Shown here: positions 42,414 through 57,400 of the stretch, piece after piece | How the letters are laid out: each line of letters starts with the position of its first letter | How positions within the stretch are numbered: position 1 is the first letter of the stretch | Assembly: GCF_963676685.1 (NCBI RefSeq) | Contig: NC_092346.1 | Coordinates: 49,629,062 to 49,693,061, forward strand | DNA length: 64,000 nt | Direction: 5' to 3' | Source of the DNA: Mytilus edulis | Taxonomy: Eukaryota > Mollusca > Bivalvia > Mytilida > Mytilidae | The notes under the pieces: model-generated | Seen by the model: the letters and a program-made list of their open reading frames with translations, nothing else | Databases searched by the model: none | What the model was told of the DNA's origin: nothing | Translations under genes and position numbers: made by a program

Positions 42414-45400
42414 TCAAACAGTTATTCTATTCATCAATTCAAATGATCCAGTACCACATGTAACAAGTCTTCCTGTCACTAACTGAGCAGATGGTGATTT
42501 TAATGAATCATGACTTCCATGGATACTAGCATTCACTAGAAAGTGCATTGTTGTTTCAAAACTCATTTGTTGTAAAGGCGAAGAACATGTTTCCATAGCA
42601 ACTCTATTGAATGGTTTGTAAGATCCTTCAAATGTCATATAGTCTGCTAACAAAGAAAGATGGCGGTAGTCTACATCAATACCATAAGCACCAAATACAT
42701 TCTGTACTTCCTGTAAAAAAATGAAATAACAAAATATAAATTAATGTGCAACATTTACAAAATTGTCAGTTTCCCAAATCAGGTCTTCAGAATAAATAGA
42801 CGTGCAGATTAAAAAAAACAACAGGATTGCACTGTATCTAGAGAATGGAAAAAATACTGTAAATTCAGAAATTATTGTGTGCATTTATTATTGGGTTTTT
42901 GCCATTTTAGACTTTTAAATGCAATTTTAATTTTTACGATTTTGAGAAAAATCCTATTTAATTCATATAAAATATTTTAAAATGCGAGTTTTAATTATTG
43001 CGTTTACAACTCTGCTTGCATTTTTTGCAATAATAAAAACCTCGCATTAATTTCTGAATTTACAGTACTCTATGCAGTATTCTGACTCAAATGACAAGTC
43101 AGTTTTGCCATTTATAGTTTTTTTTTAAATTCAATATTTATCCTTTAATAAAATTGAAATATAACTTTAATATACATCCCACAATCAACTCTTGAACCAA
43201 CATTTGGTAAATGATTATTCAATAATTGGCAAAGAAGCAAAATGGGAAAAAATTGTGCAGACAAAAGTGAGAGGAAACAAATCACTTGTTTACAAGGTTA
43301 GGAAATACAAGTTTGGATAAAGGAACAAAGATGCAGACACATAAATCACAACATACCCTGCTTCAATACATTTAAGGAGGAAGTTGTACAAAAAACAAAT
43401 GAAATTACCTTTATAATAACTCTGCCAGCAGCTTCTATACCATACCTCTCTGCCATAGCATGGATATCGTTACTATATAAACGGGATATATCCAGGAAAT
43501 CAGAATATTTGTACACTTCCTACAACAAAAGTATTCAATTATGAGGCATTCAGTGCAAAAAAAAATAATTCCCTTATTTTACCATTGGAATTTAATGTTA
43601 GATTTGAAGGATTTGAGAATCATGAATACTTAATAACATAGTATCCATTTCTAATGCCACAGAATAACAAATAGAAATAGTCTTATTTTGTAAAGTAGTA
43701 CTAGTTACAAACTTATTCAGAATGGTTAACATTTTAAATCAGTTACTGAGGTAAAAACTTCTACCAAGATAAACCTATGCATGTATATGAATTCAACAGC
43801 ATTCCCAATATCAATGGTCAACTATTTAAACAATCAACTAATTAGCAAACAACCTTTAGATGTTGATAAAAATGAAAAATAAAAACATTTGACACAAGCA
43901 ATATAAATTATTGTAAATGGAACCCTGCGTCTCACCGGCAATTGCTGCTGTTAGTGTAAACGTTTAAGAATAAAGAGTGAGTCCACTTATCAGTAAAATA
44001 CAGAATTTAAAAACAAAATCAAACTTTTCCCCACCCGCTCCCCTTACATCACTCAATTGTAAGTTGCTTTAGCTGTTTGTATATTCCCATTTAAATAGAA
44101 AAGTTACCAAGATATTAATTCCTTCTGTTTTGAGATGAACTTCTCCATTTTTTTGTGTGGACAGGAAACACCTTGTAACACCTGGTACTTCATGGACTAC
44201 TGCTTTTCTAATGTCAAGGTCAATCAATGATGGTAAATCTATCTTACTGTCCAATATATTAAACTGTAAAAATATACAATTAGATCCTGGATTATAATCT
44301 AAATGTTAAATGTTTACAATTTTCATACTAAAGGCAACCCTATCAAAAATACCCCCTCCCCCCCCCCCCCTTTCTTATAAAATTACTATTTATTGAATGT
44401 CAAAATGTATTGTCCTTTTTCCAGTAACAGTGTGTTACATGTATAAGCAATTTTTATATTGCACCACAACAATATCATATATGCATAGTCAGTATTGTTT
44501 TTGAAAGTTTTTTCTAGGTACATTACAACAAAAATAAATCAGTATTGAATTGTTTGTTTTCTCTATTTATCAATAACTTGGTTATACTTGTGAGATTTAG
44601 ACCATGACTCTAATGCTTGGTCCTACAAATGTCAATTGTCACCCCTAAATGTCATTTTCATGAATTTTGTATTTTCTTGCTTTTTTTTACTCATTTACTT
44701 CTTATTCATGTTTTAAGATATATACCTGTAAAGTTACTTCACACCATTCCTCTTTTTTAGTATCAAATTTGTAATCTTTTACTACTGCACTTGACTGTAA
44801 CACACTCTGCAATTTATATGTATCAAGTAGATGATATTTTGCTCTAACAGCGTCACATGAAATATACATGTATCAATATATTTAGGTTGTACTTGTGTAA
44901 ATAAAAAAAGATAATGACAGAGATAGCTATGATTAAGAAAATATGTTAGGATTGAGAAGGATAACATCAACTAAAACAGGTTTGGAATTTAAGTATCTCC
45001 CATAATATTTAGTCCTATTTAAGACCTATTTAAGAAAATATGTTAGGATTGAGAAGGATAACATCAACTAAAACAGGTTTGGAATTTAAGTATCTCCCAT
45101 AATATTTAGTCCTATTTAAGACCTATTTAAGAAAATATGTTAGGATTGAGAAGGATAACATCAACTAAAACAGGTTTGGAATTTAAGTATCTCCCATAAT
45201 ATTTAGTCCTATTTAAGACCTATTTAAGAAAATATGTTAGGATTGAGAAGGATAACATCAACTAAAACAGGTTTGGAATTTAAGTATCTCCCATAATATT
45301 TAGTCCTATTTAAGACCAGTTATTCAGATGAGACATATGGTATTAGAAGAATATAGAATGCAACCTTCATATTAGAGGTACAAATCTATTATTCTAAAAC

Positions 45401-48400
45401 ATGAAGTGTAATTGTTACAACCATTTATTTTCATTCATGAGTATAACTTCTATAAGTTATTATCTTCTTTGAATTACAATTATCTTGTACAATCAGAATA
45501 GAACTTATTTTCTATTCTAACACTCACATTAATTCTAACTTCAGTTTTCTTTTTCTCCACCTTTATTGTACTTGTGATTCCTTCTTCCATTTCTTCTTCT
45601 TCAAGGTCATCCTGTGTTCCTTCCATTTCTACTACTTCTGCTTCTCCCTCTGGGTCTGTAATAATGTGAAGTAAGTAATAAGTATCAGAATTTGATTTGA
45701 TATAATTTTTAGATTTTTTTGTGTTTTAACATCACTTCTAAGCACGGCATTTAGGTTATTTCGTGGTATCCAGTTTTTATTGGTGGAGGAAGACGGAGCA
45801 CCTGGAGAAAACCACCAACCGTCGATAGAAAAACTGACAATCCTAGTCAATTAAGATTGGAGTCGAGTGCACCTGCACAAGTGAGGATTGACTCACAACC
45901 TCAGTGTTGACTGGCTAGTGATTACAATAGTAACTACTTAGACCACTCGACCACCAAGCTTAAGGCCACCAGTATCAGAATGGAGATCTTGTCTGTCTTA
46001 AGCTTTCCTTGGATGGTAAACTTTAATTCAGTATCAAAGCTAACAGCATCAAGGTATTGTGATGCTACAAAAAGCTACCTTAATCATTTTATAATGATGC
46101 TGTGATGGATGTGATACTATAATTTCTTATATAAAATGTTATTTCAAAATTCTTGGTTTAACTGAATGTTATATGAAACGCTGTTCAAATGATAATTGTC
46201 ACATAATAATACCACTTCTCTATATTTTTATATTTTTTGTTAAGTTAGCAGATAAAATTCACAAACTAAATGGACAACAAACAACATCACTCCTTTATGT
46301 CATAAAACAATTTACTTGAAAAAAAATATTTTAAAAAGTTAAATAACAACTTTTTTTACCATCAATATCCTCTGCTTGTGTTTTATTTTCTTCATCTTCT
46401 CCTTCCTCTCCATCCTCATATTCCTTCTCCTCTTCCATCCTTCCTCTCTCCTTCACAGCAACAGCATCCCCGTCATCCTCTTCTATATCAGATAAATCTT
46501 CCTGCAGAGCTGTAGCAGCATCATGATTCACCCTTGGTGGTGGCCTCTGTGCTATTGTCCCTGTACTAGTCAGCCTAAATCAAAAAATTAAAAAGTGTTA
46601 TATAAACTATAAGTGTTTTTTAAATTGTTAAATATCCCTACCAGTCACATAAAAAGCATATATAATGATATTATAGTATGCTCCTTGTGAGCCCATTTTA
46701 TGGAGATAAAGCATCTTCTTCTTCTTACTCTTCTTCTATACAGCACCTCTTACTGAGAGGCATCTGTTAAACTATGTTGAGTATATAATTATGCAGTAAC
46801 TACCACATCCAAAAGTTTGGGACATCAGTTAGAAATAAATATATGTGGAACTATATGTATTTTATTTTCTCTGGACTCTCTCAAGAATATATTCATCAAG
46901 CAAACTGTTGTAAATTAGGGATATTTTTTTTAATTTCTGGTCAACTTTTGAATAAGGAAACATTAATGTTTTTTTTTAATTTCATACAGGACTTCAGTGC
47001 CAACAAAGATCTCAATGTTTGCTGAAAAAATAATAATAAAGCATAGAAAACACACAATTTTCTAAGTAACTATACCTTGCATCTTTTAATTCTTTGATCT
47101 TTTTCTTGATCAGTGAAATGAGATGTTTGATGTACACAGTTTCCATATAATGTAGAATATTTTTTGGTCTGACACACAACTTATTCTTATAGTTTGCTGC
47201 TGGTAAGAAGTTAAACTTTACTCTGAATACTCTACTTCTATGGCTGGAATAAAGATGAGAACAACACATGCATTTTTAAACCAAATTAAGTAAAGTGAAT
47301 TCACAATTGGTATAAGGCCAAAACAAATAATATGTGTGATTCCTCTACATCTTTGAAAAAAATAGGGTAGTTATAGGTAGGTATTTTTTTTATTTTACTA
47401 TTTTTTTTTACATTGAGTCTATCGGAGGGACATTATGACTTTAACAGTGCTTCTCTAAAAATGACAATAAACATTAGGGTAGGCTATTTTTGAGCTTTAA
47501 AAACAGGGAGGGTAGGGAAATAGGAAACACAAATATTTTTTATTTGGCCTAAGAAATCATCAACAAATTGTTCTTGAATACTGTGAATTCAAAAGTTATT
47601 GCAAGGTTTTATTTTTGAAAATAATGAGACTAGGTGAGTATTGCAATAAATTGATTGATTGATTGATCGATTGACTGCTGGTTGATTAACATCTCAACTT
47701 TGGTCTGATTTCAATTGATATTCAGACAATCTGAATAGCTGAACATATTGTATAATTTTCTTTTTATGACTACTGTATTTTTTTAAGGATCCTCCAAGTA
47801 CTTTTTTCATGTACAAGTTAGCTAAATGTTTTCTGTGAAGTTGCTTCTAGTGTAAACAAAATTAAATGTAAATATATATAGATACCTTTTATTAACTCCT
47901 TTAACTTTCAAATATTCACACACATTTACATCTCGAAGTACCTGTCAAGCAAACAAAATCAGAAGCAAGTTTTCTATAGAACAGTAATGACACCAGTCCC
48001 TTTCTAAAGAAGATACAAAAACTCTTCCCTTTTGTCACACATATCGTTCATATTGGTTAATTTTGTGATTTTGGCTTATTTCAAAGTCTTTACATCTTTT
48101 TCAAATTTATATGGTATATTCCTGTATTTCCATGAAAATAAAGCAATCATACATGATTTGAAATAACAGGTGTTTCCCTGGACATTTTCAACAAGTGGCA
48201 AACAATTTATGATGAATTCCATTGGTTAAAACTGAGCTGATTATGTATAAATGAATTATATATAAATTTTTTTCTTCTATTTGCTACATCCAATTTCTGT
48301 GATAGCATGACCAACTTCAAACCAACTTTTTTTCGCAAATACTTTATTTCACGTTTAGCCCTAACTATCCAATTTTGCGATTTTTAAATTTGCTTGATGT

Positions 48401-51400
48401 TGTAAAATAAGGAAAGATCCAAGTTTTACATATTCCCATTATTTTTCTACTTGTGAAAATCACCAAAATAAAACGCTCGAGAAAATTAGTTGCTTTACAG
48501 TATTCTAATTTGCAGGGGTTAAAGTAATGCTGGCAATACACTAATGATATTGTGACATAAAATAACAATGAGAATTCTTTATCATTTTCTCTGTATAACA
48601 TCCTTTCATTTTAGCAATTTATATTCAATTATGAAATAAACAAGTATACATCTCCTGAAGTGCTATTTATCTTCATCAAGATACATTTTCAATTTCTCAA
48701 CATGGTTTATGTACCTACCTCATTTAACAATACTCGATTGAACTTCATCTGTAAATGTTTAGCAACTTGTCTGGCTTCGTCAGTATTATTGACAGGTATA
48801 TCCATAGAGGGAGTTTTAATAGCTGCACTGGCTACCATCAGAATTTCTCTTAATCTAGGAATACCTAAGGTCACGTTCATTTCACCACGTCCAGCAAAAT
48901 GAAAAGTGTTCAATGTCATCTGAGTTGAAGGTTCACCAATTGACTGAAATATATACAAATGCATAATAAACAAATTGAAGAATCTTAAGCTTTTAAAAAG
49001 ATGAAATTTATGTTTCATTTCAAATCTGATACATGATCTTATGTCATTCATCATCAAAAATTTCAGAAACAGTTTCTCAGATTTATTTTTCAAGATATTG
49101 TGCACAATGTCTAATGTAACTTAATCCTATATCTTTTTAATTTAGTTTGAAAGCTTTCAGAAGATTCGACGAGAATCACAATAATTAGAATTCACATACT
49201 GATATCTGATATATGTATTTGTATGTGGATATTCAGGATATCACAAATAATTAATACCCCATTTTTGTCCTTCTTCAAAAATTGCAATAATAAATTCTCC
49301 CAATAATTTCTGAATTTACAGTATGAAATTGTTTTTGTTTATATAAACTGTAACTTTTAAGTTGCAAAATCATAATTTAACAGCAACATGAGCCTATACA
49401 TACTTAGAACAAGAATAGGACACCTTACTTCATTGGCAATATCACATTTTATTATTTAGTGAACTCTAATATTTTGGTTTTATCCTATTTCGATATATAC
49501 TTTTAAAGTTCACATCAAAATGAACATGCATATTAAGTTTCAAGTTGATGAGCCGAGCCCACAACTTCATGGTAAAATACTTTTCGAAAAGATTTTAACC
49601 TGATACAGGAAGGATGAAATGATAAATGGACAAACAAACAAACAGACTATAGTTTACAGTAATTATTTACCTGTGAACACAACAATCCTACAGATTCACC
49701 TGGTTGTGCTAGAGCTTGCTGTACCTTGCTGTATAACAAGTTTGTGAACTCTTCTGGTTTCACATCTTTTCCTGCTGGAAGCTGTAATAAATATATGCAT
49801 AATACTTGGTAAAAGTATATAAACTTGTGTATAATTCATTTAAATATTAAGTGAGATAAAAACAAAATGTGATGAAAGTTTCCTTGGTACAACAAGTGCT
49901 GTAAAGTATCAATATATCAGCAAGTGGCTGCATAGCCTATGTAAAAATTCCTTAATTATCAACTTTATCAAGCTTCCGACCAAATATTAAATGATTTGGA
50001 AGATAAGAAAATTTTTACAAAAGTGTTCAACCCAAGGTCTTTCTGACAGACAGACTGACAGAAGAACTGAGACTATACTGGCTTTCGGCAACTCAAGTAA
50101 AAAACAAATATGAAAATGATTTGAGTTACCTTTCCGAGTTCTTGGTGAGCAAATTGTTCAATCATACTGCCCATTTTTTCTGTAAATACTCCATTCTTCT
50201 CAAATGGTAGATACTTGGATGTAACAGGATCAGGACAAGGTCCCTTATTACTACAATATCTGTAAAATAGGAAAATATTGAGTTATTCTAAGATCTCAAT
50301 ATATATATCATATTAAAATACAAGCCCTTGAAATATTTCTACATGAATTCAAACCCCAAGGTCTAATTGACAGAGGGGACTCAAATTCTGTGTTAAAAGG
50401 CTTTCAGGAACACTTATATTCATTACTACTCTGTATTGTAATGGAAAAAAATGAACAATTTACAATTACTTTTTTCTGTCTTAAAATCGTAATTGTCAAC
50501 ACATTTTTTTACTAGCGTGGCAGTGCGTTTAAACAGATTCTCCTACTCATCAATTTCATACTTTTTTTTAAAACAACTAGACAAAAGAGGACAATCCAAC
50601 AAACACATGATGTGATAGAGAAGGGCATTACAGTGTATCAAATTATCTGTAATACAATATGAACAGATTTTTCAAAGACAAATAAAGACCATGATAAGAG
50701 TTGAATATTTTTTAAGAATTTAGCATAACCCTCACCAATTCTGAAGACCAGGGAATTCTTCATGATTTGATAAAGGTCTACAAGTTAAAAGCTTATTCTA
50801 ATTTGATTTTGACTGTTTTTATAAACCTCCACTTTTTGAATAAACCATGATTAAGTATTTTTAGTTTTACATTTTTATTCTACACTTACTTTTCCTTTTC
50901 ACCAGCGTCTAGATTTCTCCACATCTTGGCCAACTGAAGAGCACCCTTTGTACGTCCATGACTATCTATTGAATCATCGTCACCTTCAATATCACTGTTT
51001 TCTCTACAAAATTCTAGGAAGCCAGAATCTCGATGATTCCCATGATTTCTGTGCCATTTCCTTATCTAATGGTGAGATTATCGAAAATATTCAATATTTC
51101 AGTAAAACAAATCAAAATAGCTTATTAAGAAATATACACTACTACAATATTCTTTTCAAGGGTCATTGTCTATTCAACAAGAATGTGTTCCAAGTACACG
51201 GATGCCCCATCCGCACTATCATTTTCTATGTTCAGTGGATCGTGCAAATGGGATAAAATCTCTAATTTGGCATTAAAATTTGAAAGATCATATCATAGGT
51301 AACATGGTTATTTTAAAAGTTTCAAGTTGATCGGACTTCAACTTCATCAAAAACTACATTGATCAAAAACTTTAACCAAAACTTTAACCTGAAATGGGAC

Positions 51401-54400
51401 AGATGCATGAACGGAGGAACAGACGAACGGATGGACGGACGAACAAACAGACAGAGGCACAGACCAGAAAACATAATGCCCATAAATGGGGCGTAAAAAG
51501 GAATAATGTTGACTTGCTTTGATTCAATAACTCTTTTGTTGAATGGAAAAATTATAAAATGAGCTTCATTAACAAGAGGCTCTCAAGAGCCTGAATCGCT
51601 CACCTTAATTCTTTTGGTTAAATCTCTCATCAATGATTATTTTGGCTTTTCAATTTATTTAAATGTTTTTTGGATCGTCCTATTTTCTTCAAAAGCCAAA
51701 AAAAATAATCATGTTCTCCTATGTTCTATTTTAGCCATAGGAGCTATGCTTCTTGACATACAAGGAAATAAAATACAAAATTTATACTAGATACTCTGAA
51801 ACTCATTTAGCCTAAGTTTGGCTGAAATTGATACAGCAGTTTCAAAGGAGAAGATTTTTTAAAGTAAGTCAACATGATGAACAAATTGTGAAAAAAGTCT
51901 TTAAAGGGCAATAACTCCTTAAGTGGTCAATTGACAATTTTGGTCAATTTGACTTAATTGAAGATCTTACTTTGCTGAACATTATTGCTGTTTACAGTTC
52001 ATTTCTATCTATAATTATATTCAAGATAATAAACAAAAACAGCAAAATTTCCTTAAAATTATCAATTCAGGGGAAGCAACCCAACAACAGGTTGTCTGAT
52101 TCATCTGGAAATTTCAGGGCAGATAGATCTTGACCTGATAAACAATATTACCCACGTCAGATTTGCTCTAAATGCTTTGGTTTTTGAGTTATAAGCCAAA
52201 AACTGCATTTGACCCCTATGTTCTATTTTTAGCAATGGCGACCATGTTTGTTGATAGATCATATCTTCGGATACAATTTACAAACTAGATACCCTAAGGA
52301 ACATTCAGTTAAAGTTTGGAAGTATTTGGCCCAGTAGTTTCAGAGAAGAAGATTTTTGTAAAAGATTACTAAGATTTACGAAAAATGGTTAAAAATTGAC
52401 TATAAAGGGCAATAACTCATAAAGGGGTCAACTGACCATTTCCGTCATGTTGACTTATTTGTAAATCTTACTTTGCTGAACATTATTCCTGTTTACAGTT
52501 TATCTCTATCTATAATAATATTCAAGATAATAACCAAAAACAGCAAAATTTCCTTAAAATTACCAATTCAGGGGCAGCAACCCAACAACAGGTTGTCTGA
52601 TTCATCTGAAAATTTCAGGGCAGATAGATCTTGACCTGATAAACAATATATCCCCATGTCAGATTTGCTCTAAATGCTTTGGCTTTTGAGTTATAAGCCA
52701 AAAACTGCATTTGACCCCTATGTTCTATTTTTAGCAATGGCGACCATGTTTGTTGATAGATCAAAACTTCGGATACAATTTATAAATTAGATACCCTAAG
52801 GAACATTCAGTTAAAGTTTGAAAGTATTTGGCCCAGTAGTTTCAGAGGAGAAGATTCTTGAAATAGTTTACGACGACAGACGACGGACGACGACGGACGC
52901 CAAGTGATGGCATTATCTCACTTGTCCCTTCGGGACAGGTGAGCTAAAAAACTGCAGGCACTACACGCAAAGCAAGAAGTGGGACAAAACAACAACCCAG
53001 CTTTGAAAAGGGGGTAATAAAGATAACATGGATTGAATATGTATAATTATGGAAGGTTTCTATAAAATTTTAAGAGATCTTTCTACCTTTTTAATATGTG
53101 AAACACATAAATGTAAATAACAAGTAAAACTGTGAGCTACTGCTCATTGATGATACCCCTGAGAAAAATGTAACGTAAATATTCATGGGACGAACAGACT
53201 GACGGATGGACTGACGGATAGACAGACAGATGTAAAACAGTATACCTCACTTTTCAAAAGCGGGGGTATAATAAGAAAATGCAATTTTCTCATTTAAGAA
53301 AATGCTCCTGTGTACAATGTTTCCAATTGACCAAATAATCATATCAAATTCCCATATCTGAAATACTATATCTTTCCCAGTCCTAGTACATACCCTCTTC
53401 TGCCATTTTTTTACTTTCTTGTCAAATTCCATTTCCTTGTTTCCACCTTGTTTACTCTCTAAGATGTGTTTATTTTCTAGTAGTAAAGGGAACTGCTTCT
53501 GTTTTAGGAAACCTGTTTTGCAAATGTCAAGGCCATCTTCACCATAATTGAACTGAAAAAAATCAATACAGAATAAAGCTAAACATTTAAATATAATGAA
53601 ATACTGTAACATGATTAAAAGAAAAATATTTCAGCACAGTTGGCCTTCATCGTTATCATTATCTTATTTGTAAATTATGTAATTGAATGTGCTTTATAAC
53701 ACACAAATTTCTGAAAAATTTGTCAAACATTTTAGTATTTTTCACCAAAAAACACTTAGAATGGCTGTTTCCTGGATGTCACAACTACATCTATTGCCAT
53801 ATCATGGATTTAAATTACTTATTGTCTAATTAATGTCTAATTTTGCATCATCTGAATTTAAACAGACACAAATTGAATACTTATATAATAAGTTCAAATT
53901 TCAGTATACAATAGTCCAAATAAGGTTCCTATATGCCACAGGCCTTTAAATTTTGGATTTTTTAAAATATTTTTAAAGAAGGCAATAACATAACTAACCT
54001 GTACAATACTTCCATCACTGTCTCTAACAGTCATATCATAGTTTACCATCACTCCCTCTAGATGTTTGATCAGACATCTCTGTAAATAGCCACTACGACT
54101 TGTCTTTACAGCTGTATCTACCAAACCCTATAATAAATGTACTTGGAAAATTCTATATACCGTCATTTTTTAATGAAAATGTGTAAATCTATGTTAGTAG
54201 TTCTTTGTTAATTTATGTATCATTGTCATTTTTTAAACTTTCTTTTGTTACCTATTCTGACATCAGACTCTAACTTCTTTTAAACAGAGTTTTACTATGC
54301 GTGTTGATGTGTGTTTTGGCTAGTGGTATAGGGGGAGTCTGAGATCTAACAAAACATGTTTAGCCCACCTCATTTTTGTGCCTGTCCCAAGTCAGCAGCC

Positions 54401-57400
54401 TCTGGTCTTCATTAGTCTTGTATGATTTTAATTTTAGTTCATTTATATATTTCGAAGTTTAGTATGACGTCCATTATCACTGAACTAGTACATATTTTTG
54501 TATAGGGGCCAAGTGAAGCAAGCCTCAGGGTGCAAGATTTTCCCGCAGGGTCAAAGACCCATTGGCGGCCTTTGGCTATTTTCTGCTATATAGTCGGGTT
54601 GTTGTCTCTTTGACACATTCACCATTTCCATTCTTAATTTGATACTACTCTGTACCCCTTTGACGTACCTCTCTACCTGCCATACAATGAAAATAATATT
54701 CTTGAGGTCTTATTCCAGTGAGAAACCTGCCAGAAACAAAGCCTCCAGCCATAGGAGATACATCATACTGGCAAAAAGATGGCAGAGTTTTCCCACTTAA
54801 CATTAGCGGTGGTCGTCTTCCTTCTAATTCAATCTGTCCAAGCAAACATGATATCTGCATACAATTCACCTACAAATAGATAATAAATTTGACTTTCTAG
54901 ATACAGTTTACATATAAACAAGAATATGTGTCCCAAGTACACAGATGCCCCACTCACACTATCATTTTCTATGTTAAGTGGACCGTGAAATTGGGGTCAA
55001 AACTTTAATTTGGAATTAAAATTAGAAAGATCATATCATAGGGAACACGTGTACTAAGTTTCAAGTTGATTAGACTTCAACTTCTTCAAAAACTACCTTG
55101 ACCAAAAACTTTAACCTGAAGCAAATGGACGGACTAACGGACGCACAGACGGACGGACGAACGGAGGCACAGACCAGAAAACATAATGCCCCTCTACTAT
55201 TATAGGTGGGGCATAAAAATTTAAAAAAAAACAAGATTAGAAAGGCCTGTTATTTGCACTTATATGGTACATGTATAAAGATAGGCATTATTCGTGAAGT
55301 CTTGTTGCCAAAACTAACTCAAGAACTATTTTATATGACTTAAATATTACTAAAATACCAATTTTCAAGGTTTTAATGGGTATACTGATGAACCACGAAT
55401 TTAAATGTTCAACAAATTAATTTTCTATAAGGTTGTATAATGTTGATAAAACCAAAAACTCAAATATCCATGAAAAGGAAGGTTTTCTGCAATCCACAAA
55501 AATTGGTTTCTACACAAATACCTGTTAATTAACAGTACTGTGGATTCATTAATATTTGTTTAGGATACCAAATTTCCTGGATTTCGTGGGTAATGGGGAA
55601 CCATGAATTTAAATGTTCAAATTTTCTAAAGGAATGTATGCAAACTTCGTCAAAACCACGAAATCAAATATCCACGAATATGCAATTTTTCCTCAAACCA
55701 TAAAAATTGGTACCCACGAAAATAAATGAATTCATAGTAACTGTACTTACAGTAGAACCTTAAGCCCCTGACTGTCAAGTTAACTATACTTACAGTAGAA
55801 CCTTTAGCTCCTGACTGAACCATTAACTGTAAGTTGTTTCTGGGAAAGACTTGTTCTAATCCACCCATACAAGCCCTGCAAAATAGTTCAAGTTAGGAAA
55901 GTATTAAAATCAAGCATGCATCACCATTGATGACTACATCTCATATTATTCAACAGGTCACGTGTCCAAAAAAATCATTGACTTTATATTGCTGTCCAAA
56001 ACTTACGGAAAGCATGGAATGAAAATAAAAAATGTTAAAAAAAAAAGTAAAATCACAAAAATACTGAAATCCGAGGAAAATTCAAAAACAGAAAGTCCCT
56101 AATCAAATGGCAAAATCAAATGATAAAACACATCAAACGAATGGACAACAACTGTCATGTTCCTGACTTGGTACAGGTTATCATAGAAATATGTATTAAT
56201 TGACAGGTATATCAATGTGTATTTAAAACAATTATTACAATGTGTATTTAAAACAATTATTACAATGTGTATTTAAAACAAGTATTACAATGTGTATTTA
56301 AAAGAAGTATTATATGACCTTGTTAATATCTTCAGTATCAACCAAAGATGCAAACAAAATGGAAAGAAAATGCTCCACTGTTTACACTGGCTGAGTGATT
56401 ACAAGAGTGTGACCTTAAAAATCTACATCAAATGTTATTCTGCAATTGACTGCATATAATTATTACCTTGCTATGTCATTTTGTACTCTGTCTGTTTTAT
56501 CTTTCATGCTTAGGTCTAGTTCTCTCAGCTGTCTATCATCTTTGTTAAAATGTGCAGATTTCAGGGCCTTTAGCATGACTTCCTGTTCTGGTAAACAATC
56601 AAAACCAAGGGCCTCTGCTGCAGCAGACGGGCCAACATTATTTGATATCTCTATAGCTTCTGTCCTTTTGTCATCAGCCTATGAATAAACAATTAATTTG
56701 TGTTGACGATTACTAAACTACTTAATGGCCGAAACGTTTAAAAAATTTGTTTAATACTACAATAAATTAACTAACTGATATTGTCTATGACCCAAAATAT
56801 CAGTTGTATCATTTAAAGATTTTTTTTTTAAATGATATAATAAAATATGGCAGATAGTTGGTAGGCTCTGTTGAATGTGAAGGTATGATGTCTTTTAACA
56901 AACAATATCCTTCACAAACATGAATTTGTGAGATAACAGTATTTTTTCAGTTTTGAAATTTTTTTCTAGCCATTACTATTTTTATATTGAGCAAAGGCTT
57001 TCCCTAAAATTACATTTTACTAAACAAGGGATGTCTTGATGTGGGTAAAATATCTTTATGGCTCTTAACTTATTTTCCAAATACTATGTGTAAAATGGTC
57101 TTTTTAGGTGAACTGCATCAAATTCAACATGTTTATAATGTTAAAGCAGATACCTATTCAGACCTTATTTACAAAAAAACGTCAACACTGTGTGTTATTT
57201 AGATCTCCACATCTGGTTTGGACATTTTATATTTACTGAAGACTTTATGTTGATTTCTGGATGTCGTCTGTGATTTTATTGTGTTGTAAGTTGCTGCATC
57301 AAAAGTGTTTTACCCCAAATCTCATTATATTCTAATTCAATTAAGTTGTTGATATAGATTTGTTTCCTTTCTTCAATTTTCTATTTAATAAAAGAAGTTT

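Noticed and set aside
53247-53612. 121-codon minus-strand frame as a separate gene
   Set aside because: Only 53394-53552 is real, as a POLR1A exon; the rest is intron read-through on both sides.
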